Source of the DNA: CAG-841 sp963614875
GTDB taxonomy: Bacteria > Bacillota > Clostridia > Oscillospirales > CAG-272
Reading direction: 5' to 3'
Length of the DNA: 23,882 nucleotides
NCBI GenBank assembly: GCA_963614875.1
Contig: CAVEFC010000023.1
Location: forward strand, 1-23,882
Below are positions 12,686-20,793 of this stretch, one piece after another. A program made the position numbers and the translations under genes. Below the pieces are notes generated by a model. The model was not told the DNA's origin and searched no databases. It worked only from the letters and a program-made list of their open reading frames with translations. The number at the start of each line of letters is the position of its first letter. Position 1 is the first letter of the stretch.

Positions 12686-15577
12686 ATGAATCTTACACGA
12701 GAAAAAGCCCGGGACAGAAAGCCCGATATAAAAGAAGCGATTAAAAATATTTTCGGAAGTCGCGCCGAAAAGCTTACCGACGCAATAATGTCGCGCGGTC
12801 ATATGCTCGGCGTTTGCGGACTTCCCTTTTACGCCCCGATATGTATGATGCTCGAAAACGACGCTCTGATATCGCAATATCTTTGCGGCTTTGAAAGCAA
12901 CGACAATCTTTTTGTTTTTGACGCTAAAACCGCAACGCACTTCACTCCGGAGGGCGAGGCTTCCCTGCCGGACGAAATTTCCGGAAGGCTTATGGAAATC
13001 CGCAGGCTTGCGGAAAGCGCGGGCGGACTTCTCGGCAAAGGCGGCGAACATATAATAGATCTGAAAGCGCCGAAAATAAGCTGTCATTACGACATAAATC
13101 TGCTCATCGGAAACAGAACCGATTTCCCCGATCCTATGATGACCACGCCGAAAAGCGCGCTCGATTCGCTCGGCCGTGGTTCGTTCCGCGCAGGAGCGGC
13201 AAAGCAGGTGCTTGCAAGCAGATTCACGCTCAACCCCGAAGAAAACGGCGATCCGGCAAACCGTCAGTTTTATATATTTGAAAACGGCAGGCAGATTTTT
13301 TATTCCGCAAACGTGCATGAAAACGTAAAAGCCGCAGTCTGCCGTCATATGCGCAACCGCAGCGTAATAGAATACGAAACCGAATGCGGACTGAAAATAA
13401 CGCGCACGATTTTTATTCTTCCGCAGGAAGAAGGTATGCCGGAAGCCGTCGAAGCGCAGATTATAAATATCGAAAATCTTTCCGGAAAAGAAAGAAAGCT
13501 GAAAATCGTCGCAAGCGGATGCTTCGGACTCTGCTCTCCCGAATCAACAATGAACGACATAATTTACGCAAGCGTAACGTGGGAGGGCGGAATAATAAAG
13601 GACGGCGATACTCCCGTTTTTGTCTGCCCATCGCCCAATCCGAAATATCTCGCTCCGCAAAAGCGGTTTGCAACACTTATCTCCGGCGGCGAATGCTTTG
13701 ACGAATACTGCACAAGCTATTCCGAATTCATCGGAGCGGGATCGCTTGAGCATCCTCTCGGCGCGGCAACGCTTTCGTCCGCGCAGGCAAGAAAAATAGT
13801 TCCGTTCTTTGCTATGGGAAAAACCGTGACCGTAGGCTCCGGAAAAAGCGAGGAGCTTCTCTCTCTTGTCGGAATGATGACGGCGCGCGGCGGAGAAGAC
13901 GAGCCGTTTATCGCCTCGCTCGGAAAGCTGCTTGAAAAATACAGGCGCTCGGGAGAAGCCGAAAAGGCGCTCGCCTCGCAGAACGCTTTCTTTGAAGCCT
14001 TCTGCTCGTATATAAAGCTTTCGTCGGGCGATGACCGCTTTGACGCATACGCCGGCGAAAATCTTCCGTTTCAGGTCTGCTATCAATCGTTTGTTTCGCG
14101 CTCGTTTGCGTGGACGCAGAAAGCCTTCCGCGAAATAGGCTTCCGCGAAATTCAGGATCTTGAAGCGGCGCTCTATTATTTCGTTGCTATGGGAAAAAGC
14201 AAGCTCGTGCGTGAAATGCTCACGGCGTGGGTCCGCAACGTATACGAAATGGGCTACGCAAATCATAACTTTTATGAAACGGGCAAAGAACCCGGCATAT
14301 GCTCGGACGATCAGCTGTGGCTTTCGCAGGCGGTATACAGATACGTTATGCTTACGGGCGATACGGACTATCTTCTGAAAGAGGTCGAAATCGCCGAAGG
14401 CACGTCGCGCCGCACAGTGTTTGACACGCTCCTTAAAACCGTTGAATACAGCGGAAAAATATCCGTCGGAAAGCACGGTCTGCCGCTTATGGACAGGGGC
14501 GATTGGAACGACTGTCTGCGCCTCGATCTCGATTTTATCGACGGTCCCGAAAAGGAACGCAGGTACAAAGCTCAGCTGAAGGAAAAAGGTCAAAGCTACG
14601 GTGCGCCGTTTGAAAACGATCTTTCCGAAAGCGTAATGAACGCATTCCTTCTGAAAATAGCGTATGATGAAATCACAGAGCTTGCAAATATGCTCGGCAA
14701 AAGCGATATTGCCCTCTCGCTCGGAAAGGCTTCAGCCGCTCTTGCCGAAAGGATTCAGCGCCATTGCTGGAAAAACGGATTTTTCGTCCGTGCGATGACA
14801 GGCGGCAAAAGAGGCGCGGGATATCTCGGCTCGGCAGGCGACGGACTCAGCGCCGACGAAAGCATAGACGGAACATATTATCTCAACTCTTTTTCGTGGT
14901 CGGTTCTTTCCGGTACGGCAACGGAGGAGCAGATAAAATCAATGCTTGAAAAAGTAAACAAATATCTTCGCACGGGCGCGGGACTCAGGCTCTGCACACC
15001 CGCCGCGCTCGAAAAGCTGAAAGCCGGCAATTCCGCCGTAAATTATTTCCCCGGGGACAGAGAAAACGGAGGCGTCTTCAAGCACGCGAATATGATGGCT
15101 TCCGTCGCAATGCTGAAAGCGGCAAAAACGGTAAAGGACGAAAAGCTTGCCTCGGCGCTCGCTTCTCTTGCGTTTGAAACGCTGAATTTCATTCTTCCGT
15201 ACAAGGCTATGGAAAATCCGTTTGTGCTTTGCGGAAATCCGCGCTTCTGCACGCAGTACAACAACAGCGAAACTCACGAAAACATAGGTCCGATGCTGTC
15301 CGGCACGGCAAGCTGGCTCGCGCTCACGCTTTTTGAGTTGCTCGGCATAGAATACACAAAAGAAGGCATTTCCCTGTCGCCCGTGATATTCCCCGAAAAA
15401 ACCGAAATGAGCTACACCGTAAAAACGCAGCGCGCGACATTTGAAATAACCGTAAAAAAGCCGCTCGGCTTTGCAAGGGTCGGCAGCGATACCGTCTGCA
15501 CGCTCGACGGAGCGCCGTCTGCTCTCACTTTCCCGCACGACCTTACGGGAAAACATAAAATAACGATTTCAATATAA
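12686..15577 (+). CDS. GH94-family glycoside phosphorylase, substrate unknown
   Basis: The 963-residue protein is the size of cellodextrin-type phosphorylases, which split beta-glycosides with phosphate to give a sugar 1-phosphate. The order fits GH94: an N-terminal beta-sandwich (to about 330), a helical linker, an (alpha/alpha)6 barrel (about 440-880) and a C-terminal beta-strand cap. Family marks are SDDQLWL at 540-546, RGDWNDCL at 604-611 holding the general-acid aspartate in DWND, FPGDRENGG with a following KHAN (phosphate-side region), and SGTASWLALTLFELLGI near the C terminus. One odd point is GFREIQDLEAAL (from about 485), where cellobiose phosphorylases have a GFRDSxQD-type sugar-binding loop. 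The substrate may therefore differ. No signal peptide is seen, so it is cytoplasmic. The M29 peptidase gene starts 17 bp downstream, and the two are probably co-transcribed. Confidence 0.85.
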   Translation: MNLTREKARDRKPDIKEAIKNIFGSRAEKLTDAIMSRGHMLGVCGLPFYAPICMMLENDALISQYLCGFESNDNLFVFDAKTATHFTPEGEASLPDEISGRLMEIRRLAESAGGLLGKGGEHIIDLKAPKISCHYDINLLIGNRTDFPDPMMTTPKSALDSLGRGSFRAGAAKQVLASRFTLNPEENGDPANRQFYIFENGRQIFYSANVHENVKAAVCRHMRNRSVIEYETECGLKITRTIFILPQEEGMPEAVEAQIINIENLSGKERKLKIVASGCFGLCSPESTMNDIIYASVTWEGGIIKDGDTPVFVCPSPNPKYLAPQKRFATLISGGECFDEYCTSYSEFIGAGSLEHPLGAATLSSAQARKIVPFFAMGKTVTVGSGKSEELLSLVGMMTARGGEDEPFIASLGKLLEKYRRSGEAEKALASQNAFFEAFCSYIKLSSGDDRFDAYAGENLPFQVCYQSFVSRSFAWTQKAFREIGFREIQDLEAALYYFVAMGKSKLVREMLTAWVRNVYEMGYANHNFYETGKEPGICSDDQLWLSQAVYRYVMLTGDTDYLLKEVEIAEGTSRRTVFDTLLKTVEYSGKISVGKHGLPLMDRGDWNDCLRLDLDFIDGPEKERRYKAQLKEKGQSYGAPFENDLSESVMNAFLLKIAYDEITELANMLGKSDIALSLGKASAALAERIQRHCWKNGFFVRAMTGGKRGAGYLGSAGDGLSADESIDGTYYLNSFSWSVLSGTATEEQIKSMLEKVNKYLRTGAGLRLCTPAALEKLKAGNSAVNYFPGDRENGGVFKHANMMASVAMLKAAKTVKDEKLASALASLAFETLNFILPYKAMENPFVLCGNPRFCTQYNNSETHENIGPMLSGTASWLALTLFELLGIEYTKEGISLSPVIFPEKTEMSYTVKTQRATFEITVKKPLGFARVGSDTVCTLDGAPSALTFPHDLTGKHKITISI

Positions 15578-15594
15578 TACGGAAAGGATAAATT

Positions 15595-16821
15595 ATGAAA
15601 AAAACAGTTTTACAGAATTATGCCCGTCTTATCGCAAGAAAGGGCGTAAACGTACAGAAAAATCAGGACGTTGTTATCCGCGCGGATCTCGATCAGCCGG
15701 AATTTGTAAAAATGGTGGCTGAAGAATGTTACAAAGCCGGTGCGCGTCTTGTAAGCGTCGATTGGTCGTATCAGCCCATGGCAAAGATAACATACCGCCA
15801 TTGCAAAACGTCCGTACTTTCAAAGGTTGAGGAATGGTCGATCAAAAAGCTCGAACACCGCGCCGACACTCTTCCCGCTATGATATATCTTGAAAGTGAA
15901 GATCCGGACGGACTCAAAGGCATAAATCAGAAAAAGGTTGCCGAAGTTCAGCAAAAGCAATACCCTATAATAAAGCCTATCCGCGACAGAATGGAAAACA
16001 AATATCAGTGGTGCATAGCCGCTGTCCCGGGCGAAAAATGGGCAAAGAAGGTATTCCCCAATCTCCGCAAGAGCGCGGCTGTCGAAAAGCTGTGGGAAAT
16101 GATACTCTACACGTCGCGCGCCGACGGAAGCGATCCCGTTGCCGCGTGGGACGAGCATAACGCCGATCTTTCCGCTCGCTGCAAATATCTGAACGGTATT
16201 CACGCAACGGAGCTTCGCTACCATTCGTCAAACGGAACGGATTTCAGAGTCGGACTCATTCCCGAAGCGGTATTTGCGGGCGGTGAGGAAGGCACGGTCG
16301 GCGGAACGCTTTACAATCCCAACATACCTTCCGAAGAGGTTTACACCTCGCCCATGAGAGGAAAAGCGGAAGGCACTGTCGTTGCGACAAGACCGCTTTC
16401 CTACAGAGGCGAGCTTATCGAAAACTTTTCCGTCACGTTCAAAGACGGCAAAGTCGCCGATGTAAAAGCCGAAAAAAACGAAGACCTTCTCCGCTCTATG
16501 ATTTCAATGGACGAAGGCGCGTCGTACCTCGGCGAATGTGCGCTCGTTCCTTATGATTCGCCCATAAGAAATTCGGAAATTACATTCTTCAATACTCTGT
16601 TCGACGAAAATGCCTGCTGTCATCTTGCGCTCGGCGCGGGCTTTGAAAACTGCATCGAAGGCTTTGAAACAAAAACTCTTGAAGAATGTCATAAGTTCGG
16701 CGTAAACGATTCAATGATTCACGTTGACTTTATGATCGGCTCTCCCGACCTTTCCATCGACGCGGTCGATAAAGACGGCAGGCTCTACCCCATCTTCCGC
16801 AACGGAAACTGGGCGTTCTGA
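15595..16821 (+). CDS. M29 family metallo-aminopeptidase (AmpS/PepS type)
   Basis: This is a 408-residue cytoplasmic aminopeptidase of the thermophilic-aminopeptidase (M29) family, which removes N-terminal residues using a two-metal site. The expected ligands are present: E247/E248 in NIPSEEVYTSP, E314 in GECALVPYDSPI, H343 in CCHLALGAGF, and H376 and D378 in MIHVDFMIG. The length is typical. An AAAGGA motif six to seven bases before the ATG supports the start. It follows the GH94 gene by 17 bp and ends in a strong terminator, so the pair forms a two-gene unit. No functional link between a phosphorylase and a peptidase is evident beyond nutrient recycling. Confidence 0.94.
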   Translation: MKKTVLQNYARLIARKGVNVQKNQDVVIRADLDQPEFVKMVAEECYKAGARLVSVDWSYQPMAKITYRHCKTSVLSKVEEWSIKKLEHRADTLPAMIYLESEDPDGLKGINQKKVAEVQQKQYPIIKPIRDRMENKYQWCIAAVPGEKWAKKVFPNLRKSAAVEKLWEMILYTSRADGSDPVAAWDEHNADLSARCKYLNGIHATELRYHSSNGTDFRVGLIPEAVFAGGEEGTVGGTLYNPNIPSEEVYTSPMRGKAEGTVVATRPLSYRGELIENFSVTFKDGKVADVKAEKNEDLLRSMISMDEGASYLGECALVPYDSPIRNSEITFFNTLFDENACCHLALGAGFENCIEGFETKTLEECHKFGVNDSMIHVDFMIGSPDLSIDAVDKDGRLYPIFRNGNWAF

Positions 16822-16841
16822 AAAAGCAAATTCTGAATATG

Positions 16842-16866
16842 AAAAAGCACCTTCCGGTGCTTTTTT
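16842..16866 (+). terminator. Intrinsic terminator after the M29 peptidase gene
   Basis: GCACC (16847-16851) pairs with GGTGC (16856-16860) around TTCC. The stem is extended by A-T pairs and followed by six T residues (16861-16866). Confidence 0.88.
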
Positions 16867-16906
16867 CTTTTTCCGAAAAATTTTTTATCTTTTTTTCAAA
16901 AACCTC

Positions 16907-16935
16907 TTGACAAAATATGAACACATGAATATAAT
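16907..16935 (+). promoter_or_regulatory. Zinc operon promoter
   Basis: Perfect TTGACA (16907-16912) and perfect TATAAT (16930-16935) with a 17-bp spacer, the strongest promoter in the window. Repeats of ATGAACA lie within and just after it, so it is probably held off by the repressor encoded next. Confidence 0.9.
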
Positions 16936-16947
16936 TGCATATGAACA
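16915..16947. promoter_or_regulatory. Candidate ArsR/SmtB-type operator
   Basis: ATATGAACA occurs at 16915-16923 and 16939-16947, with a variant ATGAATA at 16925-16931 between them. The copies cover the promoter spacer, the -10 box and the start point. ATGAACA resembles the half-site of SmtB/CzrA/CadC operators, although here the copies are direct repeats more than a clean inverted pair. Confidence 0.6.
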
Positions 16948-16982
16948 GATGATAAAACATCGAAATGAACGGAGGATATCGT

Positions 16983-17348
16983 ATGTCAGAAGAAACAAAG
17001 CTTCCCGTCGAGCCGGAATATCTTGCCGCGCGCGACGATATCGTTCAGCGCGTGCTGGACAGTCAGCCCGCGGACGAATATCTTTACGATCTTGCGGAGC
17101 TTTTCAAAGTATTCGGAGATTCCACAAGAATAAGAATTCTTTACGCGCTGTTTGAAAGCGAGCTCTGCGTCGGCGATATGGCACAGCTTCTCGGCATAAG
17201 TCAGTCGGCTGTAAGTCATCAGCTTAAAATACTCAAGGACGCAAAGCTTGTAAAATTCCGTCGTGAAGGCAAAATTATTTTCTATATGCTCGATGACGAT
17301 CATGTAAGAACAATGCTCAGTATGGGTATGGAACACGTTGAAGAATAA
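16983..17348 (+). CDS. ArsR/SmtB family zinc-sensing repressor
   Basis: This 121-residue winged-helix repressor has the ArsR core FGDSTRIRILYAL (44-56), ELCVGDMAQLLGISQSAVSHQL (60-81) and a wing at about 90-102. The C-terminal helix carries D105, H107, H118 and E121, which is the D-x-H-x10-H-x2-E metal site (alpha-5 site) of SmtB. That site is selective for Zn. It lacks the second cysteine of the CxC in the ELCVCDL motif used by arsenic sensors. With metal bound the protein should leave the DNA and release the operon. The start at 16983 is set by GGAGG seven bases upstream; an ATG at 16965 is too early. The HMA-domain gene follows 22 bp downstream. Confidence 0.92.
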   Translation: MSEETKLPVEPEYLAARDDIVQRVLDSQPADEYLYDLAELFKVFGDSTRIRILYALFESELCVGDMAQLLGISQSAVSHQLKILKDAKLVKFRREGKIIFYMLDDDHVRTMLSMGMEHVEE

Positions 17349-17370
17349 AAAATAAGCAAAGGAAAATATT

Positions 17371-17586
17371 ATGAAAGTATACGATATTGATGTCGATTGC
17401 GCGGCTTGCGCTCTCAAAATGGAAGAAGCGGCAAAGAACACGGACGGCGTAAAGGACGCTCAGATCAGCTTTATGACGCTCAAGCTCAAGGTTGATTTTG
17501 ACGAAGGCGCAGATGAAAAAGCTACCATGAAACAGGTAAGAAAAAATTGCAAGAAGGTGGAAAGCGATTGCGAGATCTATCTCTGA
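17371..17586 (+). CDS. Free-standing HMA-domain metal-binding protein
   Basis: This 71-residue protein is a single heavy-metal-associated domain with the metal motif DCAAC at residues 9-13 (C10, C13). The DCAxC form is typical of the N-terminal domain of Zn/Cd/Pb ATPases; copper chaperones usually have GMxCxxC. It probably delivers metal to, or regulates, the pump encoded next. AAAGGA lies upstream with good spacing. Its TGA stop is in the same frame as the ATPase gene, with only six codons between the stop and the ATPase ATG, so together they resemble one HMA-ATPase cut by a stop codon. Confidence 0.9.
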   Translation: MKVYDIDVDCAACALKMEEAAKNTDGVKDAQISFMTLKLKVDFDEGADEKATMKQVRKNCKKVESDCEIYL

Positions 17587-17604
17587 TCCGCTGTTGCAGC
17601 TGTT

Positions 17605-19482
17605 ATGACAAAAAAACAAAAACGAACGCTTATAAGAATAATCGTTTCAACCGTTCTTCTGGCGGTCGCGATAATTCTTGACAAAACCCTTGAACTCAAT
17701 AAATATCTTGCCGCGGCGATTTATCTTGTTCCCTATTTCGTTATAGGCTATGACATACTCAAAAAAGCCGTCCTCGGAATATTCCACGGGCAGATATTCG
17801 ATGAAAACTTTCTTATGGCGGTTGCAACCGTCGGCGCGGTGGGACTCGGAGATTACAAAGAAGGCGTAGCTGTTATGCTTTTCTATCAGATCGGCGAGCT
17901 TTTCCAGAGCATAGCCGTCGGCAAGAGCAGAAAAAGCATATCGGCGCTTATGGATATCCGCCCCGATTATGCAAACATCGAAAAGGACGGAAAGCTTGTC
18001 CGCGTCGATCCCTCAGAAGTTGAAACGGGTACGGTAATCATCATAAATCCGGGCGAAAAGGTGCCGATAGACAGCATAATAGTGGACGGAAGCACCTCCC
18101 TCAACACAAGCGCACTGACGGGTGAAAGCCTTCCCCGCGACGCAAAAAGGGGCGACGAGATAATAAGCGGCTGTATCAATATGACGGGCGTTATCCGCGC
18201 AAAGACGACAAAAAGCTTCGGCGAATCAACGGCTTCGAAAATTCTTGACCTTGTTGAAAATTCAAGTATGAAAAAATCCCGTTCGGAAAACTTTATCACA
18301 AAGTTTGCCCACTATTATACGCCCCTCGTCTGCGGAGGAGCGCTTCTGCTTGCGGCACTGCCCCCGATAATAAACCTGATCGCCGGAAACCCGACGCAGT
18401 GGCAGTCGTGGCTGACAAGGGCGTTTACCTTCCTTGTTATAAGCTGTCCGTGTGCGCTCGTGATATCGATTCCCATGAGCTTTTTCAGCGGAATAGGCTG
18501 CGCGTCGAAAAACGGAATACTTGTAAAGGGTTCGAACTATCTTGAAGGACTTTCCAAAACAAAATACGCCGTTTTCGATAAAACCGGCACTCTTACAAAG
18601 GGCGTGTTTGAGGTTACGGGAATTTATCCCGAAAACGAAACCGACAAAAACGAGCTTCTCCGTCTTGCCGCGCTTGCGGAAAGCGCATCGAGCCATCCGA
18701 TAAGCACAAGCATCAGAAACGCTTACGGCAAAACGATTTCACAAGGCGAAGCCTCCGATATAAAAGAGATTGCAGGTCACGGCGTGAGCTCCGTAATCGA
18801 CGGCAGTACGGTCTGCGCCGGAAACAAAAAGCTTATGGCTCTGTGCGGCGCTGCCGTATCCTCCGAGCACAATGACGGCACGGTGGTTTATATCGCAAGG
18901 GACGGAAAATATATAGGCTGCATAACTATATCGGACGTTATAAAGCCCGATTCCGCGGCCGCAATAGCTTCGCTCAGACAAAGCGGAATAAAGACAGTAA
19001 TGCTCACGGGCGATTCAAAGGCGGCGGCTGAAAAGGTTGCGGGCAGCCTCGGTATAGACGCCGTAAAAAGCGAGCTTCTCCCTGCCGATAAGGTCGGCGA
19101 GGTTGAAAAGCTTCTTTCGGAAAAGCAGAAAGGCGAGGTGCTTGCTTTCGTCGGCGACGGAATAAACGACGCTCCCGTTCTTTCGCGCGCGGATATAGGA
19201 ATTGCAATGGGCGCGCTCGGAAGCGACGCGGCAATCGAAGCGGCGGACGTCGTGCTTATGGACGACAAGCCTTCAAAAATAGCTCTTGCAATGAAAATAT
19301 CAAGAAAAACGCTTAAAATAGTAAAGGAAAACATTACGTTTGCTTTGGCTGTAAAGCTTGTATGTCTTGTTCTCGGCGCGCTCGGAAAAGCGGGAATGTG
19401 GATGGCGATATTCGCCGACGTCGGCGTAATGGTAATAGCCGTGCTGAATGCGACAAGAGCGCTCAAAATAAAAGCGGAGTGA
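17605..19482 (+). CDS. P1B-2 type Zn/Cd/Pb-exporting ATPase (ZntA/CadA-like, no HMA domain)
   Basis: This 625-residue membrane pump moves divalent metal out of the cell with ATP. Visible motifs are TGES at 172-175, the metal-binding CPC at 281-283, the phosphorylated D325 in DKTGTLTKG, SHP at 363-365 and GDGIND at 517-522. K584 in the seventh helix and D605 (FADVG) in the eighth are 21 residues apart, the same spacing as K693 and D714 of ZntA. This marks the Zn-selective P1B-2 group. There is no N-terminal HMA domain; that domain is a separate protein just upstream. No Shine-Dalgarno sequence is evident before the ATG, which lies 18 bases after the HMA stop, so translation is probably coupled. 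An intrinsic terminator overlaps the stop codon. Confidence 0.94.
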   Translation: MTKKQKRTLIRIIVSTVLLAVAIILDKTLELNKYLAAAIYLVPYFVIGYDILKKAVLGIFHGQIFDENFLMAVATVGAVGLGDYKEGVAVMLFYQIGELFQSIAVGKSRKSISALMDIRPDYANIEKDGKLVRVDPSEVETGTVIIINPGEKVPIDSIIVDGSTSLNTSALTGESLPRDAKRGDEIISGCINMTGVIRAKTTKSFGESTASKILDLVENSSMKKSRSENFITKFAHYYTPLVCGGALLLAALPPIINLIAGNPTQWQSWLTRAFTFLVISCPCALVISIPMSFFSGIGCASKNGILVKGSNYLEGLSKTKYAVFDKTGTLTKGVFEVTGIYPENETDKNELLRLAALAESASSHPISTSIRNAYGKTISQGEASDIKEIAGHGVSSVIDGSTVCAGNKKLMALCGAAVSSEHNDGTVVYIARDGKYIGCITISDVIKPDSAAAIASLRQSGIKTVMLTGDSKAAAEKVAGSLGIDAVKSELLPADKVGEVEKLLSEKQKGEVLAFVGDGINDAPVLSRADIGIAMGALGSDAAIEAADVVLMDDKPSKIALAMKISRKTLKIVKENITFALAVKLVCLVLGALGKAGMWMAIFADVGVMVIAVLNATRALKIKAE

Positions 19483-19498
19483 TTTTTCACTCCGTTTT
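19475..19498 (+). terminator. Intrinsic terminator overlapping the ATPase stop codon
   Basis: CGGAGTGA (19475-19482) pairs with TCACTCCG (19487-19494) around TTTT, followed by TTTT at 19495-19498. The 5' arm includes the TGA stop codon. Confidence 0.85.
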
Positions 19499-19529
19499 CT
19501 TATTTTGCTATTTATTTTTCCGCATTTTG

Positions 19530-19538
19530 TGATATACT
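19530..19538 (+). promoter_or_regulatory. Extended -10 promoter of the cell-wall operon
   Basis: TGATATACT is an extended -10 (TGn followed by TATACT at 19533-19538). I see no good -35 at the usual distance, so this is a weaker promoter. The start near 19545 gives a leader of about 27 nt with GAGG at 19560-19563. Confidence 0.5.
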
Positions 19539-19571
19539 ATCTCTATCAAGCATTTATAAGAGGTTTTCGTT

Positions 19572-20792
19572 TTGGAATCTGCAAAAATTACTCCCGTGCT
19601 TCTTGGGACAGACCTTAATTCATACGGCGTTGCGCGCGCCTTTTCGGAATATTGCGGCGCTGTTTCCCATGCCTTCGGAAAATATCCGCTCGGCACGACA
19701 AATCACAGCGATATAGTAAAATTCACCGCGGAAAAAGGACTCTCCGACGACGCGACAACCGTCGCCCTGCTTATTTCGTTTGCAAAAAAGCACAAAAGCG
19801 AGGAGCTTTATCTCTTCGGCTGTACGGACGAATACGCCGAAATGATAATACGCAACCGCGACGTGCTTTCGGAATATTATTTCTGTCCGTGCGTGCGCCC
19901 CGAAATTGCCGAAAAGCTTGAAACAAAAGAGTTTTTCTATTCGATGTGCGAAAAGCATAAAATTCCTTACCCGAAAACGTATATCGTCCGCCCGAATGAC
20001 TCCGCGCCCGACCTTTCGGAAAGTACAATAGGGTTTAACTACCCCATAATCATAAAGCCTTCGCATTCCTCGTCTTACTGGAAGCATCCCTTTGACAAAA
20101 TGAAAAAGGTTTATTCCGCGAAGGACGAAAAGCAAGCCGCGGACATAATTTCAAAAATTTTCGGCGCAGGCTATACGGAATCCGTCATTCTTCAGGATAT
20201 GATCCCGGGAAGCGATTCGCAGATGTATGTTCTTACCTGCTATTCCGGCGTGGACGGCAAGGTGAAAAAGGCGTGTCTCGGTCACGTTCTGCTCGAAGAA
20301 CACACCCCGAAAGGACTCGGAAATCACACAGCCGTAATAACCGAAAATCACCCCGAAATCACAGACGTACTGATGAATTTTCTTGACGAAACGGGCTATA
20401 TCGGCTTTTCTAATTTTGACATAAAGCTTGACAGCCGCGACGGAAAATTCAAGGTTTTTGAAATAAATCTGCGTCAGGGCAGAAGCAATTATTACGTTAC
20501 CGCGGCGGGACAGAATATAGCCGAAACCGTCATATGCGACCGTCACGGCAGACTTTCCGCGACGCGCGAGGTATGCAGCAGCGAAATTTTCTGGCATACC
20601 GTGCCGAAGCCCATCATATATAAATATGTGGGAAAAGAAACGGCGCAAAAGCTGAAAGCCCTTGTCAGAGAAGGAAAATCACGCTCTACCCTTTGGTATC
20701 GGCGCGACCTTAAAAACCCGAAAAGGCTGTTTTACCTTGCCGTTCACAATATCCGCTACTACGGAAAATACAGAAAAAACGGAGATATATAA
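19572..20792 (+). CDS. ATP-grasp ligase, probable D-aspartate ligase for peptidoglycan cross-bridges
   Basis: This 406-residue ATP-grasp protein resembles Asl of Enterococcus faecium, which links D-Asp to the epsilon-amino group of L-Lys in the peptidoglycan precursor. Supporting features are the N terminus TPVLLGTDLNSYGVARAF, IIIKPSHSS (159-167) with the ATP-binding K162, LQDMIPGSDS (207-216), and FEINLRQGRS (296-305) with metal ligands expected at E297 and N299. It starts with TTG at 19572; GAGG lies eight bases upstream and no better start exists. The next two genes encode an aspartate racemase and a MurE-type ligase, and the racemase ATG lies one base after this stop. That context is the main reason to prefer D-Asp over another carboxylate. 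A different amino acid substrate remains possible. Confidence 0.82.
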   Translation: MESAKITPVLLGTDLNSYGVARAFSEYCGAVSHAFGKYPLGTTNHSDIVKFTAEKGLSDDATTVALLISFAKKHKSEELYLFGCTDEYAEMIIRNRDVLSEYYFCPCVRPEIAEKLETKEFFYSMCEKHKIPYPKTYIVRPNDSAPDLSESTIGFNYPIIIKPSHSSSYWKHPFDKMKKVYSAKDEKQAADIISKIFGAGYTESVILQDMIPGSDSQMYVLTCYSGVDGKVKKACLGHVLLEEHTPKGLGNHTAVITENHPEITDVLMNFLDETGYIGFSNFDIKLDSRDGKFKVFEINLRQGRSNYYVTAAGQNIAETVICDRHGRLSATREVCSSEIFWHTVPKPIIYKYVGKETAQKLKALVREGKSRSTLWYRRDLKNPKRLFYLAVHNIRYYGKYRKNGDI

Positions 20793-20793
20793 G

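Noticed and set aside
17584..17604. TGA as selenocysteine or a reassigned codon joining HMA and ATPase
   Set aside because: TGA ends other genes here (for example at 1934-1936 and for cysK), so the code is standard. I see no SECIS-like hairpin just after it, and the context (TGA then T) is not a known strong readthrough signal.
20662..20793. 44-residue N-terminal extension of the racemase
   Set aside because: It overlaps the end of the ATP-grasp gene in another frame. The ATG at 20794 has a well-placed GGAG and the family N terminus.
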